Assembly (NCBI GenBank): GCA_003168335.1
Contig: PMSM01000002.1
Span: 186,001 to 250,000, forward strand
Direction: 5' to 3'
DNA: 64,000 nt
Origin: Blastocatellia bacterium
GTDB taxonomy: Bacteria > Acidobacteriota > Blastocatellia > Pyrinomonadales > Pyrinomonadaceae
This document shows positions 1 through 7,518 of this stretch, in pieces (within the stretch, counting starts at the first letter, position 1; the number at the start of each line of letters is the position of its first letter). A model generated the notes under the pieces. It saw nothing but the letters and a program-made list of their open reading frames with translations, did not search any database and was not told where the DNA came from. The position numbers and the translations under genes were made by a program.

Positions 1-92
1 GGCGGTACTGACCTGTGATATGCTTTGGTCGTTCCCCTTCCAGTTCGTTTAATTCAGCGGCGCTTCATCTGTCCGCTTTTCAGAGGTTTATT

Positions 93-1052
93 ATGCGAAG
101 AATCAAAAGCTCGGGATACCTATCAAAGTTTGGAGCATCGTTTAGCCTGGTGCTGTTGTTTTCAATGTGCGCCTGTCAACCGGCGCCGAATGCGAACGCG
201 AATGCGAACTCGAACGCGAACTCGAACGCGAACTCGAACGCGAACGCGAACTCGAATGGAAATGCGAACACGTCGGGAAATTCTCAAACCAGTGCCACGA
301 ACACCAATGCGAATGCCGAGAGCGACAGTCGTGGCCCCACGATCAATACTCGCGAGCCGGACAAATACAGCGCGACCCTGGTCTTCAGCATTGAAACTTC
401 AGGCGGCGACAAAGCGATTGGGATTCCATCGCTCGCGGTGCAGGTGGCCCGAAACGGCGACGACCGCCGCGTCGAATTCAAATTGCCCGACGGCACGCCG
501 TTAGTCTATCTCGATCACAACAATCGGCATTACGTGATAGTGCCGGGCCGCAAACAGTATGCCGAACTGACGCAGGAAGCCACCGGCGTGCAGTTCCATA
601 AACTAATCACCCCCGGACAACTGGTTGAGGATCTGAAAAATATTCCCGGCATCGAACGCGCCGGCGAAGGGCTGATGAACGGCCGCAGCGCGGAAAAATA
701 CCGGTACAGCGCATCGACAAACACGAACACGAAAGCCGGCGAGGTAAAGGCGGAAGCTTTTGTGTACGTCGACAAAGAAACCGGACTGCCACTGCGCGCA
801 GAGTTGTTGGCGGAAAGCTCCGGAGATGTTAAGGGAGTGAAAGCCGCCCGCGTCGTGGCAGAGATGCGCGACATTAAGACTGACGTTGCTCCGACGCTGT
901 TCGAACCTCCAGCCGGATACGCGCAAGTTGCGCCCGAGAAGGTACGTCAGCAAATCGATGCCCTGACCAGTGCGGTGGCGACCATCTTGAAAGCGATGAT
1001 GGCCAACGCCGGCAGCGCACCATCTTCGCCCGCGGCCTCGGTGAAGCCCTAG
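93..1052 (+). CDS. Asn-tract lipoprotein, LolA/DUF4412-like envelope protein
   Basis: Predicted secreted lipoprotein of 319 aa. The ATG at 93 is chosen over an earlier in-frame start at 15 because AGAGG lies 7 nt upstream and it places a basic, hydrophobic signal peptide at the N-terminus, ending in Met-Cys-Ala-Cys, a weak lipobox. A low-complexity Asn-Ala/Asn-Ser linker of about 40 residues follows. The remaining 240 residues look like a beta-rich fold, with 'RRVEFKLPDGTPLVYLD' and a later 'YVDKETGLPLRAEL', which resembles proteins of the LolA/outer-membrane lipoprotein carrier type that read out lipid or polymer modification. That resemblance is inference; no function is assigned. The Asn-rich linker is typical of lipoproteins in Blastocatellia and probably spaces the domain from the membrane. 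Confidence 0.8.
   Translation: MRRIKSSGYLSKFGASFSLVLLFSMCACQPAPNANANANSNANSNANSNANANSNGNANTSGNSQTSATNTNANAESDSRGPTINTREPDKYSATLVFSIETSGGDKAIGIPSLAVQVARNGDDRRVEFKLPDGTPLVYLDHNNRHYVIVPGRKQYAELTQEATGVQFHKLITPGQLVEDLKNIPGIERAGEGLMNGRSAEKYRYSASTNTNTKAGEVKAEAFVYVDKETGLPLRAELLAESSGDVKGVKAARVVAEMRDIKTDVAPTLFEPPAGYAQVAPEKVRQQIDALTSAVATILKAMMANAGSAPSSPAASVKP
180..292 (+). repeat. Imperfect 6-bp/12-bp tandem repeat coding the Asn tract
   Basis: Units of the form GCGAAC and TCGAAC alternate and encode Asn-Ala and Asn-Ser dipeptides. The array is nearly perfect at the DNA level, so slippage could change linker length in steps of two residues without breaking frame. Confidence 0.8.
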
Positions 1053-1071
1053 TTGCGATGAAGCATTAGTA

Positions 1072-1803
1072 ATGATCAGAAATCTCTTGATACTGATCGG
1101 CGGGTTATTACTCGGCGCGATCGCGACCGCATATTTTTTGGGCACGCCGCGGACCGGTACCTTGCCGGGAATTCCGCTGCGGCCGCCTGACGCCGGCGGC
1201 GATACGTCAGGGACCGTCGTGGTCACTGTCGACGAAAAGTTTTTCGACTCGCTGCTGGGTACAATCTTTCGCCAGCTTGGGCCGCCGCAGCTGAAACTTT
1301 CTCAGAACCAGGAGCAGACGCCGATCCGGCCTGCTGCTTTTCAGAATTCATGTAGCGATGTGCTCGTGCTTAATCCGGAAGGCAGCAATGTTAAGACCGG
1401 GGTGCGCTTCACCGGTGGCAAGATCACCGCGCCGCTTGCTTTCACCGGCAGCTACAGCGTCTTGACGAAGTGCGTGCAGTTCAAGGGCACGGCCAAAGCC
1501 ACCGTTGATCTTTCGTTCGAACAAGTGAGGCAGACAGTTTTTGGACAGTTGAATGTCGAGGAAGTAAGGCTTGATGATGTACCACCAATCATCAGCAGTT
1601 TGGTCACGGCGTTCGTGCGCAAAACGATCACCGAAAAAGTAAACCCATTCGAGGTGCTGCACGTTTCACAACTGGCCCTCTCACTCAACGTTCAGGCGAG
1701 CGGTGGATCGGTGAAAGCCCGCGTGAAAGACGTTCGCGCCGAAGTTCAGGAAGCCGCTTTGAAGCTCTACCTGACTTATGAGTTCAGCGCCGAGCGCAAG
1801 TAG
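1072..1803 (+). CDS. Membrane-anchored protein of unknown function
   Basis: A 243-aa protein with one N-terminal hydrophobic segment (about residues 3-22) that could be an uncleaved anchor or signal peptide, so most of the chain is predicted to be outside the cytoplasm. The rest alternates short strands and amphipathic helices and has two Cys residues (in 'NSCSDV' and 'TKCVQF') that could form a disulfide. The pattern of long amphipathic strands, with 'VTVDEKFFDSLLGTIF' near the start, recalls tubular lipid-binding or YceB-like proteins, but I do not recognise the family. It begins 19 nt after the lipoprotein gene and is probably co-transcribed with it. Confidence 0.75.
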   Translation: MIRNLLILIGGLLLGAIATAYFLGTPRTGTLPGIPLRPPDAGGDTSGTVVVTVDEKFFDSLLGTIFRQLGPPQLKLSQNQEQTPIRPAAFQNSCSDVLVLNPEGSNVKTGVRFTGGKITAPLAFTGSYSVLTKCVQFKGTAKATVDLSFEQVRQTVFGQLNVEEVRLDDVPPIISSLVTAFVRKTITEKVNPFEVLHVSQLALSLNVQASGGSVKARVKDVRAEVQEAALKLYLTYEFSAERK

Positions 1804-1842
1804 GCCGAGCTGACAGCTCTGATCAAACTCATCGTTTGACCG

Positions 1843-2036
1843 CGGGTTTCACTCCGTTAGGAGTGAAATGTTTATAGGCCTCAACGTAAACCCCAGACCC
1901 AACTCCGTTCGGAGGAGCGGAGTCCAACCATGGCTTTACCATTCTAGAACCAATCTGCTCCTCCGAAGGTGCCGGAGGGTCTTGCTCCTTTTTATGTCTA
2001 TAAACATGTCACCCCTGACGGGGTGAAGCCCGTTAA
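1843..2036. repeat. Family A palindromic repeat cluster
   Basis: Fills most of the gap between 1803 and 2171. It carries paired stems such as CTCCGTTAGGAG and CTCCTCCGAAGGTGCCGGAG, and the recurring phrases 'GAAATGTTTATAG' and, in reverse orientation, 'CTATAAACAT'. The same layout recurs near 11528, 27025, 30358 and 33068, with the stem sequence differing between copies. Confidence 0.7.
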
Positions 2037-2170
2037 TTGTTTTCCGATGTCTCACCGGAAACTTCTTTCTCTCAGTCGTGAAATGTTTCGGCGCTTATTC
2101 CCATTCACCAGCGAAGAAGGGAAGCAGCTCTCCTTTTGAGGGATGCGCATATACGAATGGAGGACAAATC

Positions 2171-2497
2171 ATGACGAAGACACTTTTTGCAATAGTGCTC
2201 CTGTCGCTGACGCTCGCGGCTTGCGAGCCCGCCGGCACTGACAACAACTCAAACGCAAACAACGCCAAACCAAACACCGCCGCCTCGACTCCGGCCCCGG
2301 TGGCGCCGTCGCCCGAGCCCAGCGCCGCGGTCAAACCACAGGTCAAAGCCGGGGACAAAGTGAAGGTCACCCTCAACGGAGCCGCTACCGATGCCACGGT
2401 CGTCAGGGTGGACGAAAAGTCAGGTAAGGTGACGCTCAAGCTTCAGGGTCAGAAGGAAGAAAAGACAGTCGCCATCGCCGACGTAGTGAAGGAGTAG
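2171..2497 (+). CDS. Small lipoprotein with C-terminal KOW/Tudor-like domain
   Basis: A 108-aa predicted lipoprotein. The ATG at 2171 has a GGAGG element 8 nt upstream; an in-frame start at 2078 is ignored because it precedes this signal peptide. The signal peptide ends in the clear lipobox Leu-Ala-Ala-Cys. An Asn/Ala/Pro-rich linker runs to about residue 55, and the last 50 residues ('GDKVKVTLNG' to 'VAIADVVKE') form a small beta-barrel-like module similar in pattern to KOW or hypervirulence-associated domains. The surface role is unknown. Confidence 0.8.
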   Translation: MTKTLFAIVLLSLTLAACEPAGTDNNSNANNAKPNTAASTPAPVAPSPEPSAAVKPQVKAGDKVKVTLNGAATDATVVRVDEKSGKVTLKLQGQKEEKTVAIADVVKE

Positions 2498-2550
2498 CGC
2501 GGCTACCGAGCCTACTCGCAGTAGCCACAGAGTGATGACGCTGCTTGGGT

Positions 2551-2576
2551 GAAGGCAACTCGGACGAGTTGCCTTC
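2551..2576. repeat. Perfect 11-bp hairpin ahead of the sigma factor gene
   Basis: GAAGGCAACTC and GAGTTGCCTTC flank a 4-nt GGAC loop, ending 18 nt before the ATG at 2595. There is no T-run, so it is not a classical terminator. It could be a short dispersed palindrome or a leader hairpin of the sigma-factor mRNA. Confidence 0.6.
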
Positions 2577-2594
2577 ATCGAATACTCCAAAGAC

Positions 2595-3158
2595 ATGTCG
2601 CCCGCAAAGAAGCTTCACATACTCAGGCAGGAAGAATTCGATCGACTGCTAAGCTGGCTCGATCCTGATCCGCGCCGAGCCGGCCTGGCCTATGAGAAAA
2701 TTCGCTGGCGATTGATTGCAATTCTGGCTGCGCGCGGCTGCCGGAGCCCCGAAGAATTGGCGGATGAAACCATCGACCGCGTAGCGCGCAGAGTAATCGA
2801 CATTCAGGACTCGTACGTCGGTGACAAAGCCATTTACTTCCTGGGCGTCATGAACAACGTGCACCACGAATATTTGAAACGGCCATTACCACCACGGCTG
2901 CCGGAACTAAATAATGATGTCGAGGCGAAAGAGAACACCCATCTGTGTCTGGAGAAATGCCTGGACAAGCTTACCGCCAATTCGCGTCGAATGATCGAGC
3001 GCTACTATGCCGCGGATAAACAAGCGAAGATCGATTTGCGAAAACGGATCGCGACAGAGTTCGGCATCAGCCTTGGTACCTTGAGATTGCGCGCCCTGCG
3101 TATCAGAGAAAAGCTGCAAGCGTGCATTGAGCAATGCTTGCAGATGGAACCTTTTTGA
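2595..3158 (+). CDS. RNA polymerase sigma-70-family factor, divergent ECF-like
   Basis: A 187-aa protein with the two-helical-domain layout of ECF sigma factors. Residues 15-95 correspond to region 2 ('RLIAILAARGC' to 'NNVHHEYLKRP'), and residues 110-180 form region 4 with a helix-turn-helix ending in 'LGTLRLRALRIREKLQACI'. It would direct RNA polymerase to specific promoters. The stop codon overlaps the start of the next gene (TGATG at 3156-3160), so the two are translationally coupled, the usual layout for a sigma factor and its membrane regulator. Region 2 is divergent from classical ECFs, so the family call is good but promoter specificity is unknown. Confidence 0.75.
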   Translation: MSPAKKLHILRQEEFDRLLSWLDPDPRRAGLAYEKIRWRLIAILAARGCRSPEELADETIDRVARRVIDIQDSYVGDKAIYFLGVMNNVHHEYLKRPLPPRLPELNNDVEAKENTHLCLEKCLDKLTANSRRMIERYYAADKQAKIDLRKRIATEFGISLGTLRLRALRIREKLQACIEQCLQMEPF

Positions 3159-4093
3159 TGACCGATAAAAACGAACAGTTTGATCAAGATAATTCGTCAG
3201 AGTTTTCCGACGAGGCGGTGCGCCGCTTTCTACTCGGTGGGTTGAGCGCATCGGAACGGCCTTTATTTGAGCAGCGTTTGTTTACCGACGATGACCTCGA
3301 AGCGCGTGTGCGTCTGGCTGAATTGGATTTGGCGGACGACTATGCCTTCGAGCGCTTAAGTACTCCTGACCGCCGGCTTTTCGAACAAGGATTTCTGGTG
3401 ACGGCCGATCGTCAACAGAAATTGCAGGTGTCGAAAAATCTGCGCGATCGGTTTTCGGCTAAACCGGCCGGGCGTTTGGAAAAGAGCAAAGTCGCCAAGA
3501 GACTGAAGCACCTGTTTGGATTAGATCGACCGGCCTGGAGATTTGCATTCGGCATCCTGATACTCCTCATCCTGTTCGGGACCGCTTGGTTGGTGATCAG
3601 GGAACCGCGGATCGCGAGGCAAATCGCTAATCGGATGAGTCCCAGGCGCTCGCCTCCTCAGAGCGCTCCGCTCAAGGCCGGTCATCCCACCAACACGTCC
3701 ATGCCGGAGCACCAGATAACTCCCTCACCTATGCCGGCTCACGATCAAGCGACTGTATCACCGGCAAGTGTGAGCATCGCTCTAACGCCCGCGGTTTCGT
3801 CGCAGACCAGTGAGGTCCCAGCCCTCAATCTCCCGAAAGGCGAACAGGACGTCGTTCGACTGCAGCTTGTCTTGAAGGCGGATCAAACGGGACCTTATCG
3901 AGCCGAACTGGTGACCAGCGAAGGTTCATCCGTCTTCAGCGCTGAGGCGCTGAAACCCAATGACTCGCGCGCAAAGATCGATTTCGATGTTCCGGCACGC
4001 TTGCTAAAGACTGGTGATTATCAGATCAGGCTTGGCCGAGGTAACGAAGGATCGAGAGAGAGCCTCGGTAGTTATTATTTCCGGGTGCAGTAA
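3158..4093 (+). CDS. Single-pass membrane protein, putative anti-sigma regulator
   Basis: A 311-aa protein whose ATG overlaps the sigma-factor stop codon. Residues 1-125 are charged and probably cytoplasmic, with 'VRRFLLGGLSASERPLFEQRLFTDDDL', the acidic-helical pattern seen in zinc-free anti-sigma domains. There is one transmembrane helix at about 128-147. A Pro/Ser/Thr-rich linker follows, then an extracytoplasmic beta domain from about 225 to the end ('VVRLQLVLKADQTGPYRAELV'). No zinc-binding HxxxCxxC motif is present. By position and topology it should hold the sigma factor at the membrane. The effect of the outer domain is inferred only. Confidence 0.7.
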   Translation: MTDKNEQFDQDNSSEFSDEAVRRFLLGGLSASERPLFEQRLFTDDDLEARVRLAELDLADDYAFERLSTPDRRLFEQGFLVTADRQQKLQVSKNLRDRFSAKPAGRLEKSKVAKRLKHLFGLDRPAWRFAFGILILLILFGTAWLVIREPRIARQIANRMSPRRSPPQSAPLKAGHPTNTSMPEHQITPSPMPAHDQATVSPASVSIALTPAVSSQTSEVPALNLPKGEQDVVRLQLVLKADQTGPYRAELVTSEGSSVFSAEALKPNDSRAKIDFDVPARLLKTGDYQIRLGRGNEGSRESLGSYYFRVQ

Positions 4094-4104
4094 GTGGGGC
4101 ACGA

Positions 4105-4178
4105 GTTCAGAGTGCCGACTTCAGTCGGGTTTTCTTGTTGCGTAAGAGCCCAACTGAAGTTGGTACTCTAAACGCCTG
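4105..4178. repeat. Family C palindromic repeat
   Basis: Two arms, AGAGTGCCGACTTCAGTCGG and its approximate reverse complement ending in TTGGTACTCTAAACGCCTG, flank a short spacer. A close copy lies at 48767-48842 with the same terminal 'CGCCTG'. It sits between convergent genes and could also work as a bidirectional hairpin. Confidence 0.8.
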
Positions 4179-4196
4179 TAACGGAGACTCGTGATC

Positions 4197-5555
4197 CTAC
4201 TTGACTCGGCTGGTTCGGCGGCGCATGAAGTCTATCAAGACAAATTGTGAGAGATTGGCCGGGTTGGCAAAGTAGGCTTTGCCGTTGGTCATCGCGGTCA
4301 TCTGTTTGACGAACTCGACCAGATAGTAATCGCTGGCGAGCATGAAGGTGTTGATCATGATGCCGGCCTTGCGACACGCCTGCACTTCACGAAACGTCGC
4401 TTCCATCACATAAGGATCGCCGCCCATTGAATTCTTGTAGAGTTGCCTGGTTACAGAACCCGGAGCGGTAGCGACGGGGTTCCGCCCACGCGATGAGCGA
4501 TTCGCGCCGGAAAACGCAGCGGCTTGGCTTCCTTCCAGAAAACACGCGGTCGGTTTCCCGTCGGTGATCATCACAATCTGTTTCATGTCTTTGCGTTGCG
4601 CTTGCAGAATCCGCCGGGCCAGCCGCAGACCTTCCGCCGTGTTCGTGTGATAAGGCCCAACCTGTGTGGTGGCGAGTTTCGCCAGCGGCAACTCTTCCGC
4701 GCTGTCGTGGAACAGCACGATCTTCAACGAATCACCCGGATACTGCGTCCTGATCAAATGACCGAGCGCCAGCGCGACTTTCTTTGCCGGGGTAAAACGA
4801 TCTTCGCCGTAGAGAATCATCGAGTGCGAGCAGTCAAGCATCACCACGGTCGCACACGACGATTGATAATCGCACTGATGAACATGCAGGTCGCTATATT
4901 CGAGATTCAGCGGCACCGTTAATCCTTCGCGTTGAATCGCCGAAAGCAGCGTGGTGTTTACATCGAGATTGATCGTGTCACCGAATTCATAAGGCTTGCT
5001 GGCGGATTCGGCTTCGACGCCGGTGGCCAGGTGCAACGTGTCGTGACGGCCGAGCGAACTCTTGCCCAAACTTCCGAGCAGACCGCGCAACGTTTTATAG
5101 CCGAGAAAATCCAATCCTTTCTCGGTAACTTCGAACTTGATATTGCGCGGCAGAGGTTCTTCGATCTGTCCTTCTCCCTGCCCACGCATCATCTCTCGCC
5201 GCTGCTCTGAGGTCTGCGGTTCTTCATGCAGTGTCAGGTAACCCTCTTCGACCAAACGCTCGATTAGTTGATTCAGCATTTCCTGCAGCTGCGAGCCTTC
5301 GTACTTGCCTTCGTTCTCGTCGAGCATCTGCTGAATCTGATGTTGACTGAGCAGCTCCTGATCAACCAGCGCTTGTAACAGCGCGTGCCGCAACGCATCG
5401 AGCGAGGTGTCCTGCGGCGTGCGTTGTCGCGTCCAGTAGTAATCGTCGTCGTAACCGGAAGAGAGCAGGGAATCAGACAGACCTTCCATCAGGTCGCCGA
5501 GATTGATCCCGAAGACGTCGAGGCCGTTGAATTTTCCGTAGCGAGTGAAACGCAT
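4197..5555 (-). CDS. VWA-domain protein, partner of the adjacent AAA+ ATPase
   Basis: A 452-aa cytoplasmic protein, with helical regions at 50-165 and a von Willebrand A domain from about 232 to the end. The metal-ion-dependent adhesion site is intact: D241-x-S243-x-S245, a Thr near 304 and 'TDGKP' at 331-335. It lies downstream of a MoxR/Mg-chelatase-type ATPase on the same strand, the classic pairing in which the ATPase remodels targets presented by the VWA partner (as in RavA-ViaA). Residues of about 357-371 ('[13 protein letters not shown]') are the translation of a family D repeat, so a mobile palindrome arm appears to be fixed inside the VWA fold between two helices. What the pair acts on is not visible. 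Confidence 0.85.
   Translation of the reverse strand: MRFTRYGKFNGLDVFGINLGDLMEGLSDSLLSSGYDDDYYWTRQRTPQDTSLDALRHALLQALVDQELLSQHQIQQMLDENEGKYEGSQLQEMLNQLIERLVEEGYLTLHEEPQTSEQRREMMRGQGEGQIEEPLPRNIKFEVTEKGLDFLGYKTLRGLLGSLGKSSLGRHDTLHLATGVEAESASKPYEFGDTINLDVNTTLLSAIQREGLTVPLNLEYSDLHVHQCDYQSSCATVVMLDCSHSMILYGEDRFTPAKKVALALGHLIRTQYPGDSLKIVLFHDSAEELPLAKLATTQVGPYHTNTAEGLRLARRILQAQRKDMKQIVMITDGKPTACFLEGSQAAAFSGANRSSRGRNPVATAPGSVTRQLYKNSMGGDPYVMEATFREVQACRKAGIMINTFMLASDYYLVEFVKQMTAMTNGKAYFANPANLSQFVLIDFMRRRTSRVK
4448..4483. repeat. Family D repeat arm inside the VWA coding sequence
   Basis: The sequence AACCCGGAGCGGTAGCGACG matches the family D arm found between this gene and the ATPase (5591-5688). 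It is in frame and adds about 12-15 residues. Confidence 0.7.
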
Positions 5556-5562
5556 TCTTAGT

Positions 5563-5767
5563 CAGCCGCGGATTACGCGGATGTTAAGGAAGTCAGTACC
5601 GGGAGCAGTAGCGACCGGGTCACTGCCTTGGCAATCCCGGCCGTTGGGCGAATTAAGACCCGGTCGCTACCGCTCCCGGTACTGACTTCATCGACATGAA
5701 AGAATTCAGTCTCGGTTAGTTTCATGCTTCAAATCGGTATTCCCGCGTTCATCTGCGGCTAACTTCC
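5563..5767. repeat. Nested repeats: family D inside a family I-type pair
   Basis: An outer pair, GCCGCGGATTACGCGGATG at 5566-5584 and CGCGTTCATCTGCGGCTAAC at about 5744-5763, encloses an inner perfect-ended family D element (GTCAGTACCGGGAG to CTCCCGGTACTGAC, 5592-5686). This is the only content of the gap between the VWA and ATPase genes and would form a long cruciform or hairpin between two co-oriented genes. Confidence 0.75.
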
Positions 5768-7237
5768 TTAGCTATATCTTCCACTCTCCGTCAGATCATC
5801 ATAGATCATCCCGCGCCGATCCTTCTTCGCCTTAGTTACCGCCGTATAGCCGCCCTCCTCGTTGCGGCTGATCTTGTTCCCGGCATACAGACCTTCGAGC
5901 ACGAATTCACACGCGGCCACCGTCTGGGCTTCGTCCTTGCGTGTGAAGTCAAACGGAATCAGCGCCGTGTCCAGGAGTTCCGGTACTGACTCGAGCAGCA
6001 GCATGCACTCTTCCGCCGCAGCTGTATCGGCGAGCCGCAGATTGTTGCCGGCATCGAACCAGGTAATGGCCCCGGCAAAGTCGATGCCGACGAAATAGCC
6101 TTCGAAGATCTCTCCCGCGGCGCGCTTGATTAGATCTTTCGCGATGCGATTGGCGCCAATCTGCTCCCCTTCGTATTCCAATTCCATCTTGCCGGTCATC
6201 GAGGGAATTGCCGCGTAGATGTCGGCGATGCGCGGCACGATTGCTTCTTCGGCAGTTGTCAGTGCTCGGCGTTCAGCATTCGAAACGACCGATTCCATCA
6301 CGGAGATTGGCAGACGCTGTGAGACGCCAGAGTGCTTATCTATGCGCTGATCGTCTCTGGCTTCAAAGGCGATCTGTTCAATGGTCTCGCGAATGAAGTC
6401 GGGAATCAGCAGACGATCCTTGAAGCCGTCGCGTTCGGTCCACGCTTCCTGTCGCGTGATCTGGACTCCCAGATCAATCTCTTTGGGATAATGCGTCAGG
6501 ATCTCGGCGCCAATGCGGTCCTTCAAAGGAGAAATGATTTTGCCCCGCGCGGTGTAGTCTTCCGGGTTCGCCGAGAACACCAGCATCACGTCGAGCGGCA
6601 GACGCACCGGGTAACCCTTAATCTGGACATCGCCTTCCTGCATGATGTTGAAGAGGCCCACCTGAATCTTGCCGGCCAGATCAGGCAGCTCGTTGATGGC
6701 AAAGATGCCGCGATTGGCGCGCGGCAAAAGACCGTAGTGAATCGTCAACTCGTCGCTTAAGAGATGACCGCCTTTCGCTGCCTTGATTGGATCGACGTCG
6801 CCGATGATGTCGGCAATCGTGACGTCAGGCGTGGCGAGTTTTTCCACAAAACGCGCATCGCGCGCGACCCAGGCAATGTGTGCTGAGTCGCCATGCAACT
6901 CAATCATCTGTCGCCCGTAAGCGCTAATCGGATGAAAGGGATTGTCGTTGACCTCCGAGCCCGCGATGATCGGAATTGTTTCGTCGAGAAGGTTGGTTAG
7001 TTGACGAATGATCCGGCTCTTCGCCTGCCCGCGCAGGCCGAGCAGAATCAGGTTATGACGTGCCAGGATGGCGTTGATGAGTTGGGGGACGACGGTTTCG
7101 TCGTATCCAATCACGCCCGGAAAAAGTTTCTCGCGCGCCTGTAGCTTGCGAATCAGATTCGCGCGCATCTCGTCTTTGACCGGGACGCTTTTATATCCGC
7201 TGTTCTTGAGTTCGCCTAAAGTTGTTGCTTGTTCCAT
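5768..7237 (-). CDS. MoxR/Mg-chelatase-type AAA+ ATPase
   Basis: A 489-aa ATPase of the helix-2-insert AAA+ clade. Walker A is GLRGQAKS at 67-74. The Walker B position reads 'GIFAINELPDL' (177-187) with Asn where most AAA+ proteins have Asp, followed by the conserved Glu. Sensor 1 is 'FSANPEDY' at about 221-228, and 'SPLKDRIGAEI' supplies the arginine-finger region. It would power conformational change in a target recruited through the VWA protein encoded downstream. The Asn at Walker B is, as far as I recall, usual in this subfamily, so I do not call it inactive. It is probably first in an operon with the VWA gene, although 200 nt of nested repeats separate them. Confidence 0.85.
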   Translation of the reverse strand: MEQATTLGELKNSGYKSVPVKDEMRANLIRKLQAREKLFPGVIGYDETVVPQLINAILARHNLILLGLRGQAKSRIIRQLTNLLDETIPIIAGSEVNDNPFHPISAYGRQMIELHGDSAHIAWVARDARFVEKLATPDVTIADIIGDVDPIKAAKGGHLLSDELTIHYGLLPRANRGIFAINELPDLAGKIQVGLFNIMQEGDVQIKGYPVRLPLDVMLVFSANPEDYTARGKIISPLKDRIGAEILTHYPKEIDLGVQITRQEAWTERDGFKDRLLIPDFIRETIEQIAFEARDDQRIDKHSGVSQRLPISVMESVVSNAERRALTTAEEAIVPRIADIYAAIPSMTGKMELEYEGEQIGANRIAKDLIKRAAGEIFEGYFVGIDFAGAITWFDAGNNLRLADTAAAEECMLLLESVPELLDTALIPFDFTRKDEAQTVAACEFVLEGLYAGNKISRNEEGGYTAVTKAKKDRRGMIYDDLTESGRYS

Positions 7238-7289
7238 ATTCTTTTGATTACCAGGATTCTAATCAGAAAACAGTCAAAGTACGAACTCA

Positions 7290-7510
7290 GAACCATGAGG
7301 CCCGGAGGGCCGATAGTAAATAGCCACGGCCGTGAGGCCGTGGATCATCAAGAAAGGGAAATTGTGAGCGCCGCAGGTGCGGCACGTTTTGCCCGCCACG
7401 GGAAGGTGAAGGCGTGCCGGCCCTTCGGGCCTCGGACCAGGGACTCGGTACATTCACCCCGCCCTTCGGGGCTATTGAATTCCAGCCCTTCGGGCCTCGG
7501 GCTTCTAATC
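7290..7510. repeat. Palindromic repeat cluster (family A-like)
   Basis: Several small stems in tandem (GGCCCGGAGGGCC, CACGGCCGTGAGGCCGTG, GCCCTTCGGGCC repeated three times). It fills the gap between the NUDIX-MBL stop and the ATPase start; no gene is visible here. Confidence 0.7.
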
Positions 7511-7518
7511 GCTGAACT

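Noticed and set aside
177-187. Operon-level defence island by TIR-like gene
   Set aside because: Only one candidate effector exists (9920-10423) and no cyclase, nuclease or toxin partner is recognisable, so a defence system is not claimed.
180-292. CRISPR-like array
   Set aside because: Units are 6-12 nt without unique spacers and lie inside a coding sequence; there are no cas genes.
167-504. Open frames with Arg-Thr or Glu-Arg repeats over the Asn tract
   Set aside because: They are other frames of the same 6-nt repeat; only the Asn frame has a signal peptide, ribosome site and a folded domain.
6641-6720. Inactivated ATPase because of Asn in Walker B
   Set aside because: The Glu, Walker A Lys and sensor 1 are intact, and I recall the same Asn in other members of the subfamily.
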